A stretch of 17,315 nt of DNA from CAJXCL01 sp964394335 (GTDB taxonomy: Bacteria > Nitrospinota > Nitrospinia > CAJXCL01): contig CAYMVZ010000049.1 in NCBI GenBank assembly GCA_964394335.1, positions 1 through 17,315 of the forward strand, written 5' to 3'. Shown piece by piece: positions 7,025 to 13,042 of this stretch. Below the pieces are notes generated by a model, which was not told the origin of the DNA, ran no database searches, and saw nothing but the letters and a program-made list of their open reading frames with translations. Each line of letters begins with the position of its first letter. Within the stretch, counting starts at the first letter, position 1. Made by a program: the position numbers and the translations under genes.

Positions 7025-7852
7025 TCAATTATTTACATGGGTTTTTTCTATAATTTTGCCGATACTCCGAGTCAGCCTCAAATATTCTTTAATGCTTAAC
7101 ATCTCTCCTCGCATATCAAAATTAATGCCGGTTTCCAAACTAACCTTTTTAAAATCATGATCTAAAAGTGGAAGCGCTTTTAAGTTATTCCTTAACTTTT
7201 TTCTCCTATGCGAAAAAGCTATTTTCACAATCTTATAAAATAATTCGGGATCATCGGACTGTTGAAACAATTGCTTTTTTGGTTTAATTTTAACTAAAGT
7301 AGAAAATACCTTTGGGGGTGGAGAAAATGATTTCGGAGGAATATTCATAAGAATTTCTACGCTAAAAGATAATTGGATAAATATGGACAGAGAACCATAA
7401 TCTTTTGTTCCGGGTGAGGCAACTAATCTTTCAGCTACTTCTTTTTGTAACATAAAGACCATTTCAGAAAACTTTTCCCGATAGTTTATTAAATGCATAA
7501 TAATTCTTGTCCCTATACTATAAGGCAGATTACCGATTACTTTGATTTTTTCAGAAAAAATTGAGAGGTCATATTTTAAAAAATCTTCATGAATCAAGTT
7601 AAGATTAATAGCTTTTCTAGAAAACCGTTTTTCTAAATGACGAACTAAATCATAATCAATTTCTATTGCAATAACTTTTCTGGCATATTTTATAAGTATA
7701 GAGGTTAAAATACCTTTACCCGGGCCAATTTCCAGCACAATCTCATTACGCCTGATGTCCGCAAATGAAACAATTTTTTCTGCAATCCGTTCATCCTTCA
7801 AAAAATGTTGTCCATATTTTTTTCGTTTTTTATGTTTCGCAATCTTCATCAT
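7025..7852 (-). CDS. rsmA: 16S rRNA dimethyladenosine transferase RsmA (KsgA)
   Basis: RsmA dimethylates two adjacent adenosines near the 3' end of 16S rRNA during small-subunit assembly. Signatures are KKYGQHFLKD at the N-terminus, SAM-binding motif I VLEIGPGKGILT, the acidic EIDYDLV of motif II, the catalytic NLPYSIGTRI (motif IV) and the conserved FSHRRKKLRNNL near the C-terminus. I place the start at the first of two consecutive ATG codons (7852), which gives 275 residues, the usual family length. A GTG at 7927 is in frame and would add 25 residues, but it lies inside a small palindrome, has no ribosome binding site, and encodes sequence unlike the family N-terminus. The gene converges on the HU gene and appears monocistronic. 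Confidence 0.93.
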   Translation of the reverse strand: MMKIAKHKKRKKYGQHFLKDERIAEKIVSFADIRRNEIVLEIGPGKGILTSILIKYARKVIAIEIDYDLVRHLEKRFSRKAINLNLIHEDFLKYDLSIFSEKIKVIGNLPYSIGTRIIMHLINYREKFSEMVFMLQKEVAERLVASPGTKDYGSLSIFIQLSFSVEILMNIPPKSFSPPPKVFSTLVKIKPKKQLFQQSDDPELFYKIVKIAFSHRRKKLRNNLKALPLLDHDFKKVSLETGINFDMRGEMLSIKEYLRLTRSIGKIIEKTHVNN

Positions 7853-7916
7853 AGTTATTTGACGGTTCGTTGCGTAAGAATAATTTGTTTGAAAGTATGC
7901 GTCAGGCTCACCCAAA

Positions 7917-7927
7917 GTGCCTGGCAC
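7917..7927. repeat. Small perfect palindrome GTGCCTGGCAC
   Basis: GTGCC T GGCAC is an 11-base palindrome in the upstream region of rsmA, next to a related GTCAGGC half-site about 20 bases away (7901-7907). The pattern resembles the cores of REP-type palindromes. With a single copy in the window this stays tentative. Confidence 0.3.
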
Positions 7928-7980
7928 ATATCTGGTTGCCAGAACAATTTAAATTAGGACACTACTGAATTTCTAACAGC

Positions 7981-8009
7981 TTGATACACACTTTCAATTT
8001 TGCTATCAT
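7981..8009 (+). promoter_or_regulatory. Predicted sigma70-type promoter of the 71-residue membrane protein gene
   Basis: TTGATA (7981-7986), a 17-base spacer and TATCAT (8004-8009) match the consensus at five of six positions each with ideal spacing. The ATG follows 27 bases later, preceded by AAGGGAG (8024-8030). Confidence 0.65.
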
Positions 8010-8036
8010 CTAATCTTAAATAAAAGGGAGAATAAA

Positions 8037-8252
8037 ATGCAGGCAGACTTGGTTTTTGTAATGCTGGTTTTTTCTATTCTTGCTATTATTTTTATAATCA
8101 GTAGATTGAACCGGGCTATTAGACTGCTAAACAACCGAGTTAACATGCATTCAGGCACATTAAAAAAAATGAAAAAAGAGATAAAAGAAGAGGGCATAAC
8201 ATTTGATGAGGAAGACGCTATTAAAAATATTCTTGACAGCGAGTTCAAATAA
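8037..8252 (+). CDS. Small membrane protein, one N-terminal helix (unknown function)
   Basis: I do not recognise this 71-residue protein. It has one hydrophobic segment (about residues 4-22, Leu/Val/Phe/Ile-rich) followed by a basic stretch rich in Arg, Asn and Lys, and an acidic C-terminus ending in Asp-Ser-Glu-Phe-Lys. Residues 23-55 look helical and amphipathic, so a coiled coil beyond the membrane is possible. Two things make it a believable gene: a near-consensus promoter and an AAGGGAG ribosome binding site six bases before the ATG. The overlapping minus-strand frame lacks both. It stands alone and converges with the MetH-activation-type gene, with 14 bases between stop codons. Confidence 0.75.
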   Translation: MQADLVFVMLVFSILAIIFIISRLNRAIRLLNNRVNMHSGTLKKMKKEIKEEGITFDEEDAIKNILDSEFK

Positions 8253-8266
8253 ATAATCCTGTTTTT

Positions 8267-8911
8267 TTATTTTTTTCTTCCCCACCCTATTAGAGCTGAA
8301 ACAGATTTGCGGGGAATCATCAAATAAGATTCCGATATGGAAACACCTATCCGTCTTGCCTCGGTTAGTTCTAATATCTCTTTTTGTGCTTCAACATGCC
8401 AATCTCCGTAACCGGCGCTATATCTCTTTTTGGAAATAAAACCGGCTTTTAAAATGCCTTGAGAAATTCTTTTATTAACAGCCTCAGCCATATATTCCGC
8501 CATCCAGTTTCCAACATGTTCCAGGTAAAACGCACCTGACTGATCATCCTCTGCCATTTGAGCCGCATGGTTTTCTAATTCAGGTCCGATGGTCGACACA
8601 AAAAGTGAACAATATTCACAATCTTTTAATATTTCTGCCATCTTTTTGCTGTTAACCAAGTTTTCGCTTTTGTCCAGGATAACTTTACTTTCAAATACGT
8701 TTTTTATTTGAAACGTATTGTAGCAGGCTTTCCCGTGGACTAGCCCATACGCTATTTCAATAACGTTTTTCAATTCCTTTCCAAGCTTTTTTTCATCCAG
8801 ATCTTTCAGGTTTTTTTTTACCGGTATTCGCAATTCTCTTAATACCCTCTTTTCATCAATCTCAAAAGGAATATTCGTTAGCACAGAAACATGATTCAGG
8901 CTTTTAATCAT
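8267..8911 (-). CDS. Stand-alone methionine synthase (MetH) activation-domain protein
   Basis: This 214-residue protein resembles the C-terminal reactivation domain of cobalamin-dependent methionine synthase, which binds S-adenosylmethionine to remethylate oxidised cob(II)alamin. The key signature is R163-Y-S-A-G-Y168, the Arg-x-x-x-Gly-Tyr motif of that domain. It is followed by a conserved helix and by a SESYLMIP / SVSALIGWG segment (193-211) that corresponds to the Thr/Ser-Glu-Ser-x-x-Met-x-Pro...Ser-Val-Ser-Gly end of the MetH domain. The full enzyme is over 1100 residues, so this is a separated domain. Such split proteins occur in anaerobes, where they may serve a shortened MetH or another corrinoid protein. 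Neighbouring genes give no partner. No clear Shine-Dalgarno sequence precedes the ATG. Confidence 0.82.
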   Translation of the reverse strand: MIKSLNHVSVLTNIPFEIDEKRVLRELRIPVKKNLKDLDEKKLGKELKNVIEIAYGLVHGKACYNTFQIKNVFESKVILDKSENLVNSKKMAEILKDCEYCSLFVSTIGPELENHAAQMAEDDQSGAFYLEHVGNWMAEYMAEAVNKRISQGILKAGFISKKRYSAGYGDWHVEAQKEILELTEARRIGVSISESYLMIPRKSVSALIGWGRKK

Positions 8912-8915
8912 AAAC

Positions 8916-8944
8916 TTGACAACTTTAATGAGAAATATTATAAA
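8916..8944 (+). promoter_or_regulatory. Strong predicted sigma70-type promoter for the 87-residue gene and DUF1844 gene
   Basis: A perfect TTGACA (8916-8921), a 17-base spacer and TATAAA (8939-8944) form a near-consensus promoter pointing right. The first gene starts at 9079, so the leader would be about 125 nt. A further TATAAT at 9028-9033 might be a second -10 element but lacks a good -35. Confidence 0.65.
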
Positions 8945-9078
8945 TTAAAAATGGAAATCAAATAGAATTAACACTTTTACCGCTAAGATGATTACGCTAG
9001 GATCTTTATTATAATATTATTTTCAGATATAATATAGTCTGCAATTAGATTGTAGTTTTTTATTGAAAGAATAATGCT

Positions 9079-9342
9079 ATGACAGAAAATGATAAAATTG
9101 ATATTTCCCAACAAGAGAAAACACGTTTTGATGAAGAAAAAGGAATCAAAATAATTAAGTATGCAATGCTTGGAATTGGAGCTATTTCCTTTATTGTTGG
9201 TCTGATCAGGCAATGGCCTGTATTAGGAAAGGGGTATATGGCCTTTATTGAAGGAAAAGGATACATGGCTTTAATTATGGGTCTTATTATTATAATCCTG
9301 GGCTTTTCAGTTAGGCTGTTTGTTATTGATGATGCGGAATAA
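9079..9342 (+). CDS. Small two-helix membrane protein (unknown function)
   Basis: The 87-residue protein has a charged, soluble N-terminus (residues 1-24), a first hydrophobic helix (about 27-44), a short connecting segment, and a second helix (about 63-80) ending in an acidic tail. The linker contains a near-duplicate: KGYMAFIEG followed by KGYMALIMG (residues 51-68). I do not recognise the family. It lies 31 bases before the DUF1844 gene, downstream of a strong promoter, which suggests a two-gene transcription unit. Only a weak GAAAGA lies at ribosome-binding distance. Frames on the other strand overlap it but are shadows without start signals. Confidence 0.7.
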   Translation: MTENDKIDISQQEKTRFDEEKGIKIIKYAMLGIGAISFIVGLIRQWPVLGKGYMAFIEGKGYMALIMGLIIIILGFSVRLFVIDDAE

Positions 9343-9373
9343 ATAAAAAAAAATTTATGTTGGAGACTTAATT

Positions 9374-9862
9374 ATGACTGAAAAAGAAAATAAAAAAGAG
9401 ACAAATTTTAAGGTTACCGACCGGAGAATATCATTTAACGATGACGAACCAGCAAAGACAAAAGATGAAACAAAGGCATCTCCCGAGCCAGAAGTTAAAA
9501 AAGATGAACCAAAAGAAAAGAAATCTTTAAAAGAAAAAATATTTGGAAATCAACAATCAGAAAATCAAACTGCTGAGAAAACAGAAAAAGAAGAAAAACA
9601 GGATAAAGCGCCACTCCCTGAAATTAATTTGGTCACTTTTATCCTCTCCCTGAGCGGTTCAGCTATGTTTCACATCGGAGAAATTCCCAACCCGGAGACA
9701 GGGAAAACTGAAAAAAATCTACCGCTTGCCAAGCAATCCATCGATATCATAGAAATGCTAAAAGAGAAAACAAAAGGCAATCTGGACTCAGATGAAGAAA
9801 AACTTTTAGACAATGTCTTATACGACTTGCGTATGAAGTATGTTGAAGCATCAAAATCCTGA
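9374..9862 (+). CDS. DUF1844 domain protein
   Basis: This 162-residue protein has two parts. Residues 1-78 are highly charged, rich in Lys, Glu, Asp and Pro, and probably disordered. Residues 80-158 match DUF1844, with 'LPEINLVTFILSLSGSAM', HIGEIPNP, LPLAKQSIDIIEML and a C-terminal LLDNVLYDLRMKYVE helix. DUF1844 proteins are found in Desulfobacterota, Planctomycetes and Acidobacteria and have no assigned biochemical role that I know of. A TTGGAGA ribosome binding site lies seven bases before the ATG. It probably shares a transcript with the 87-residue membrane protein upstream. No membrane segment is visible. Confidence 0.88.
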   Translation: MTEKENKKETNFKVTDRRISFNDDEPAKTKDETKASPEPEVKKDEPKEKKSLKEKIFGNQQSENQTAEKTEKEEKQDKAPLPEINLVTFILSLSGSAMFHIGEIPNPETGKTEKNLPLAKQSIDIIEMLKEKTKGNLDSDEEKLLDNVLYDLRMKYVEASKS

Positions 9863-9993
9863 TTTTACAAGCTTCCATTTTTTATCATTAATTGCTGGCA
9901 GTAAAACTTCAAAAAAATATTTTCAGAACACCTCTTTAAACTCAATTTTTTTTATGATCACAACGCCCTTATTCAGGCTGTCCGAAAAGTGTC

Positions 9994-10014
9994 ATTCCGA
10001 ACTTGATCCGGAAT
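9994..10014. repeat. Short inverted repeat resembling a dispersed intergenic palindrome
   Basis: ATTCCG and CGGAAT flank a nine-base loop. The sequence around it (GTCATTCCGAACTTGATCCG) has the look of widely dispersed bacterial intergenic palindromes that give spurious frames reading 'CHSELDPEF'. It is the only clear structure in the roughly 200-base spacer 9863-10068. Confidence 0.45.
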
Positions 10015-10068
10015 TTCAAAACTCCATAACTATTCGTATTTTTTAGATTCTAAAATGTAGCACTTTCA

Positions 10069-10839
10069 TTAAATGTCATTGTTGTTAATTATTTTTAATA
10101 CTGCTTCAGTTAATGTTTTTGCGGCTTTAGAGGTGTTTTTTTTTAATTCTATTACACGTGGGATAAGAAAAGGGTTTGTTAATACATAGTAACCTGCCGC
10201 TAATCGGTTTATCTTTCCTTTTTTATTGATAAGCTTGTCTGTCTGAAAAATTGCATGAGATACTTCATCAGAAACAGCCCTGAGTGAAAAAAATGGTATA
10301 TCATTCCGCGCCGCAATTTTAGCAATGGACGCGGTTTCCATCTCCACCCCTGATACAGGGTAATTTTTGCCCAGCCATTCTTTAAATTTTACCGAATCAG
10401 CGACTCTATTGACGGAAATAATATTTCCTGTTTTAAATTTTGTTCCATTTTCAGATAATATTTTTTTTATTCTATCTCTATAATCACTAAGATTAGCAAC
10501 CAGAGAAAGGGAGACCTTTTTAAAACGAAAAAGGGATTCTTCATCTTCACAACAATAAATTTTCTCGGGCAATATTAAATCCGATATTATTAATTCAGGA
10601 ACCACCCCTCCCGCAAAACCTATTGAAATAATTGATTTTAATTTGAACCTTTTTGCCGCGTCAGAAGCTGCCCTTTGCGCCGGAGACTGACCAACTCCTG
10701 AACGAACAATAAGTATCTCCTTGCTTTTGATTAGTCCTTTATAAAAAGTAGCAGTACCAATATGTTTTTTTTCCCTAATAGTGATATGTTGTTTGATTCC
10801 AGAAACTTCTTCCTTAATTGCTCCAATAATACAAATCAT
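10069..10839 (-). CDS. Nucleoside phosphorylase family, MTA/SAH nucleosidase-like
   Basis: The 256-residue protein belongs to the PNP/UDP phosphorylase superfamily and aligns best with 5'-methylthioadenosine/S-adenosylhomocysteine nucleosidase. GAIKEEV near the N-terminus places Glu11 where the catalytic Glu12 of the E. coli enzyme sits. GVEMETASIA gives Glu168 (E. coli Glu174), and RAVSDE gives Asp191 (Asp197). The GFAGG loop (74-78) is also present. Expected role: hydrolysis of methylthioadenosine or S-adenosylhomocysteine in methyl-cycle salvage. The C-terminal 60 residues diverge, so related enzymes such as futalosine hydrolase or the hopanoid-pathway phosphorylase HpnG remain possible. 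A link to the MetH-activation protein nearby is suggestive but the two are not in an operon. Confidence 0.85.
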   Translation of the reverse strand: MICIIGAIKEEVSGIKQHITIREKKHIGTATFYKGLIKSKEILIVRSGVGQSPAQRAASDAAKRFKLKSIISIGFAGGVVPELIISDLILPEKIYCCEDEESLFRFKKVSLSLVANLSDYRDRIKKILSENGTKFKTGNIISVNRVADSVKFKEWLGKNYPVSGVEMETASIAKIAARNDIPFFSLRAVSDEVSHAIFQTDKLINKKGKINRLAAGYYVLTNPFLIPRVIELKKNTSKAAKTLTEAVLKIINNNDI

Positions 10840-10866
10840 ATTGTTCTGCTCACGGATTTTAGCGGA

Positions 10867-10938
10867 CCAAACTTTGGAAAGCGCCTTTACGGTTAACTAC
10901 CAGCGTCAGCGAAAAAACTTTGATGCTGAAAGTTAACC
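10867..10938. repeat. Cluster of three palindromes in an intercistronic spacer
   Basis: CCAAA C TTTGG (10867-10877) and AAAG CGC CTTT (10878-10888) are followed by a 48-base hairpin. In that hairpin GGTTAACT (10891-10898) pairs with AGTTAACC (10931-10938). After a two-base internal loop, CAGCGTCA pairs with TGATGCTG, with one G-U pair as RNA. No T run follows on either strand, so it is not a standard terminator. It lies between the 118-residue gene and the nucleosidase gene. Confidence 0.6.
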
Positions 10939-10968
10939 ACTGTTTATTTGGAGGAAATTTTCGGGGAT

Positions 10969-10996
10969 AACGGTTTTTTTAAAAGATCAAACCGTT
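10969..10996. repeat. Inverted repeat overlapping the end of the 118-residue gene
   Basis: AACGGTTT (10969-10976) and AAACCGTT (10989-10996) form an eight-base stem over a 12-base loop, with a T run following on the plus strand (10995-11002). As a terminator it would work only rightward, where no transcript is evident. On the coding (minus) strand it covers the last codons and the stop. Confidence 0.4.
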
Positions 10997-11335
10997 TTTT
11001 TTAAGCCATTTTTTATCGTCAAATTTTTTAATTAAAAATTCTTGAAAAGCTATTTCATTAGTATCTAATTCTTTCCCATCAATAAACTGTCTTTTGTCCT
11101 TCTTTTTCTTCTTCCGATACTCTTTAATAATATCTAAATTATCTCGATCGCCATCTGCAATATTTGACAGGGTTTCTAACTTTAAAACCATGACCATCAG
11201 GGTATGAGGCAAGATCAACTCTTTTTCTCGAATTTTTTCAATTATTTTTTTTACATTTTTTGAATTAAAAATTGCTTCTGCAATCGCTCTTGAAAGTTTT
11301 TCTAACTCTTCTTCCGGAATATTTTTCTCAAACAC
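10979..11335 (-). CDS. Hypothetical helical protein, 118 residues
   Basis: I do not recognise this protein. It is rich in Lys, Glu, Ile and Asp, lacks a signal peptide or membrane segment, and looks largely alpha-helical. The first 35 residues read as two amphipathic helices (EELEKLSRAIAEAI, NVKKIIEKIREK), and a strongly basic patch follows at about residues 74-81 (RKKKKKDK). The start is GTG, chosen because AAAGGAGA sits six bases upstream, the best ribosome binding site in this part of the window. That site is the main reason to accept the gene. It is followed by a palindrome-rich spacer and then the nucleosidase gene on the same strand. Confidence 0.7.
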   Translation of the reverse strand: MFEKNIPEEELEKLSRAIAEAIFNSKNVKKIIEKIREKELILPHTLMVMVLKLETLSNIADGDRDNLDIIKEYRKKKKKDKRQFIDGKELDTNEIAFQEFLIKKFDDKKWLKKNGLIF

Positions 11336-11442
11336 AATTTTCTCCTTTATAATAATCAGCAGTTCAATAACTATTATATTTTACAATACTAATACCACTT
11401 TCTGTCAAGCTAATTATTTTAACGTAAATTGCGCTAAAAATA

Positions 11443-12420
11443 CTAATCAAACTCGTAACCCCCTCCATCATCCTGCAGTTCATCATCATTTTGAATTATA
11501 AAAATTTCATAGCTGCTATTCAAAACATCCTGATCGGCAAAAATGCTGTCGTTTTCTTCTTCCGGAATAACGGCATCTACATCCATCAATCCTATTTTTT
11601 TCATTAGAACCATCCTCGCTATCTCTTCCCTTGCAATTTTCACCGCATTAGAAATGCGCATAGAATGGAACTGGGTCATAATTTTATTTTCCAATTTCTC
11701 ATTTTCATATTTATCAAAAGAAATCTGCACACCTTCCGGGAGTTCAAACTTATCTGATGTAACAGAAACATTTTTATCAATTTTTACAGCAGTCACGACA
11801 CTTTTATCACTATATTCAGATATTCTACTTCGTTTTAACGGAATGTTTACTCCGGGCCACATGAGCGACCTAACTCCAAATATTTCAATGAGATCACAAT
11901 TAATCCCCACTATTTTCTCATATAAAGGCGCTCTTTTCCCATGGATATTTCCGATGACTGCCACACCAAGTTCCTTTACATTATTTTTTACAATAATTTT
12001 TTCCTTTTCAGATAAACGATCAAACTTTTTCATTAAGTCCGTTCTAAGATTTCTAAGTTTAGTACCCGATTTTTTTATAAGATCAATATTATAAATAAAT
12101 TCCGGAGTGGTTAAAATTAAAACCTTTTTAGGTTTCATTTTACCGAGGTATGCATATTGCGTATCAATATAAAGCGCTTGATAATTAGAATTTACATACA
12201 ATGTCTCTTTCCCATTTTCATAACCGGTTACATTATAATAAATAATTGCTGTTTTAAATGGATAATGATTTTTATAAGGATTCTCTACGGCATCTAATCT
12301 GTTTGGTATAAAAAGCAGAAATGTTGATAAGAGAAAAGAAAGGATTATAGCTTTTGAAATTTTAGAGAAACTACAAGTTTTTACAGGATACCGCACAGAG
12401 CATCCCGCTACTGCACTCAT
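11443..12420 (-). CDS. Exported protein of unknown function
   Basis: This protein of about 325 residues starts with a basic and hydrophobic stretch, KISKAIILSFLLSTFLLF, followed by a plausible signal peptidase site at Leu-Asp-Ala before Val-Glu-Asn-Pro. The mature part begins with short beta-like segments (AIIYYNVTGYENGKETLYV), has a lysine-rich middle and a probable helix around 'ISNAVKIAREEIARMVLMKK', and ends in a very acidic, glycine-containing tail (DDELQDDGGGYEFD). I know no family for it. The start is uncertain. The longest frame begins at an ATG at 12456, but that lies inside a degenerate tandem repeat and has no ribosome binding site. I use the ATG at 12420; a GTG at 12396 is also possible. 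It is probably periplasmic and stands alone. Confidence 0.68.
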   Translation of the reverse strand: MSAVAGCSVRYPVKTCSFSKISKAIILSFLLSTFLLFIPNRLDAVENPYKNHYPFKTAIIYYNVTGYENGKETLYVNSNYQALYIDTQYAYLGKMKPKKVLILTTPEFIYNIDLIKKSGTKLRNLRTDLMKKFDRLSEKEKIIVKNNVKELGVAVIGNIHGKRAPLYEKIVGINCDLIEIFGVRSLMWPGVNIPLKRSRISEYSDKSVVTAVKIDKNVSVTSDKFELPEGVQISFDKYENEKLENKIMTQFHSMRISNAVKIAREEIARMVLMKKIGLMDVDAVIPEEENDSIFADQDVLNSSYEIFIIQNDDELQDDGGGYEFD

Positions 12421-12452
12421 AGCTTTTCGATTCGTGGGGGAAAAATAAATAA

Positions 12453-12494
12453 TCATTGGTCATTAGTTATTAGTCATAAGTTGTTTATTGTCTA
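12453..12494. repeat. Degenerate heptamer tandem repeat
   Basis: Six successive seven-base units can be read: TCATTGG, TCATTAG, TTATTAG, TCATAAG, TTGTTTA and TTGTCTA. Two inverted copies of TCATTAG, as CTAATGA, occur at 12501-12507 and 12515-12521. The block fills most of the spacer between the moaD-like gene and the exported-protein gene. Confidence 0.55.
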
Positions 12495-12535
12495 TTTTAG
12501 CTAATGACACTTATCTAATGAATAACTGACTATTC

Positions 12536-12787
12536 CTATCCACCAGATAAGGGAGGGAGGATAGCAATTTCATCATTTGGTTTTAAGATAGTATCCTGAT
12601 TAGCAATTTCCTCGTTCACAGCAAATAGAAAAGAATGCGCTTCCAAAAATTTTGCCAGGATATTATTTTCTGATTTTAAACGATTAAGTAAAGACTTTAG
12701 AGTCACATCATCTTCCAACTCAAACTCTTCTTCATCTTTACCCAATCTATCTTTAATTGACGCGAAATATAAAACTTTAATTTTCAC
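12536..12787 (-). CDS. moaD: MoaD-type sulfur carrier protein (molybdopterin synthase small subunit)
   Basis: This 83-residue ubiquitin-fold protein begins MKIKVLYFASIKDRLG and ends DEIAILPPLSGG. The C-terminal Gly-Gly is the thiocarboxylation site, and PPLSGG is the classical MoaD ending rather than that of ThiS. MoaD pairs with MoaE to insert sulfur into precursor Z and form molybdopterin, and is activated by MoeB. Neither moaE nor moeB is visible next to it. Some stand-alone MoaD-like proteins serve other sulfur transfers, so the pathway is inferred. No obvious ribosome binding site precedes the ATG. It may be linked functionally to a molybdenum enzyme served by the cytochrome cluster, though a terminator and a repeat lie between them. 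Confidence 0.88.
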   Translation of the reverse strand: MKIKVLYFASIKDRLGKDEEEFELEDDVTLKSLLNRLKSENNILAKFLEAHSFLFAVNEEIANQDTILKPNDEIAILPPLSGG

Positions 12788-12867
12788 AAAATTGTCTTGT
12801 CAAGCACATTGAAAATCGTAAACGAGAGCTTTTGTTTGAAATTAACCGACTTCGGCGGAACTTTTTT

Positions 12868-12988
12868 AAACAGGATTAGCTGGATTAACAAGTTATGATT
12901 GGGCAAGCCTTCTACTGAGCTCACGCCGAAGGCTCTCCATCACGATAATTGTCGGGCTAAGCATGTCGAAGCCCAATCAATCCTGTTT
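12868..12988. repeat. 121-bp nested inverted-repeat element
   Basis: The outer arms AAACAGGATT (12868-12877) and AATCCTGTTT (12979-12988) are perfect inverted repeats. Inside them GATTGGGC (12897-12904) and GCCCAATC (12971-12978) form a second pair. AGCCTTC (12906-12912) and GAAGGCT (12928-12934) form a third. The right arms are directly adjacent while the left arms are 19 bases apart. There is no coding capacity. It looks like a dispersed intergenic palindrome or small non-autonomous element, in the spacer between the cytochrome terminator and moaD. Confidence 0.65.
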
Positions 12989-13001
12989 ACCCTGACAAAA
13001 T

Positions 13002-13035
13002 AAAAAAAAATGAAATCCAATTCGACAAAGGATTT
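13002..13035 (-). terminator. Probable terminator of the cytochrome cluster
   Basis: On the minus strand AAATCC and GGATTT form a six-base stem over an 11-base loop, and after two bases a run of nine T follows. It begins eight bases after the stop codon of the tetraheme cytochrome gene. The stem is short, but the T run and position support termination. Confidence 0.6.
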
Positions 13036-13042
13036 TTTGAAG

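Noticed and set aside
7853..7927. N-terminal extension of RsmA from a GTG start
   Set aside because: The extra 25 residues do not resemble the family N-terminus, overlap a palindrome and lack a ribosome binding site.
7981..8036. Leader before the 71-residue gene as a possible riboswitch
   Set aside because: The predicted transcript leader is only about 20 bases, too short for a riboswitch.
8006..8248. An 80-residue minus-strand frame opposite the 71-residue membrane protein
   Set aside because: It mirrors the other gene in composition and has no start signals; the plus-strand gene has a near-consensus promoter and a good ribosome binding site.
8992..9266. Two minus-strand frames opposite the 87-residue membrane protein
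   Set aside because: Both are shadows without ribosome binding sites; the plus-strand frame lies behind a strong promoter and leads into the DUF1844 gene.
9840..10046. A 68-residue frame reading ...CHSELDPEFQNS...
   Set aside because: It overlaps the end of the DUF1844 gene, has no ribosome binding site, and its C-terminal part is the translation of an intergenic palindrome.
11543..12094. A 183-residue plus-strand frame inside the exported-protein gene
   Set aside because: It is Ser/Phe/Ile-rich, typical of an antisense shadow of a Lys/Glu-rich gene, and lacks a ribosome binding site. The minus frame has a signal peptide and is longer.
12421..12456. The first ATG of the exported-protein frame
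   Set aside because: It lies within the heptamer repeat block, has no ribosome binding site and would put 35 residues before the signal-peptide core.
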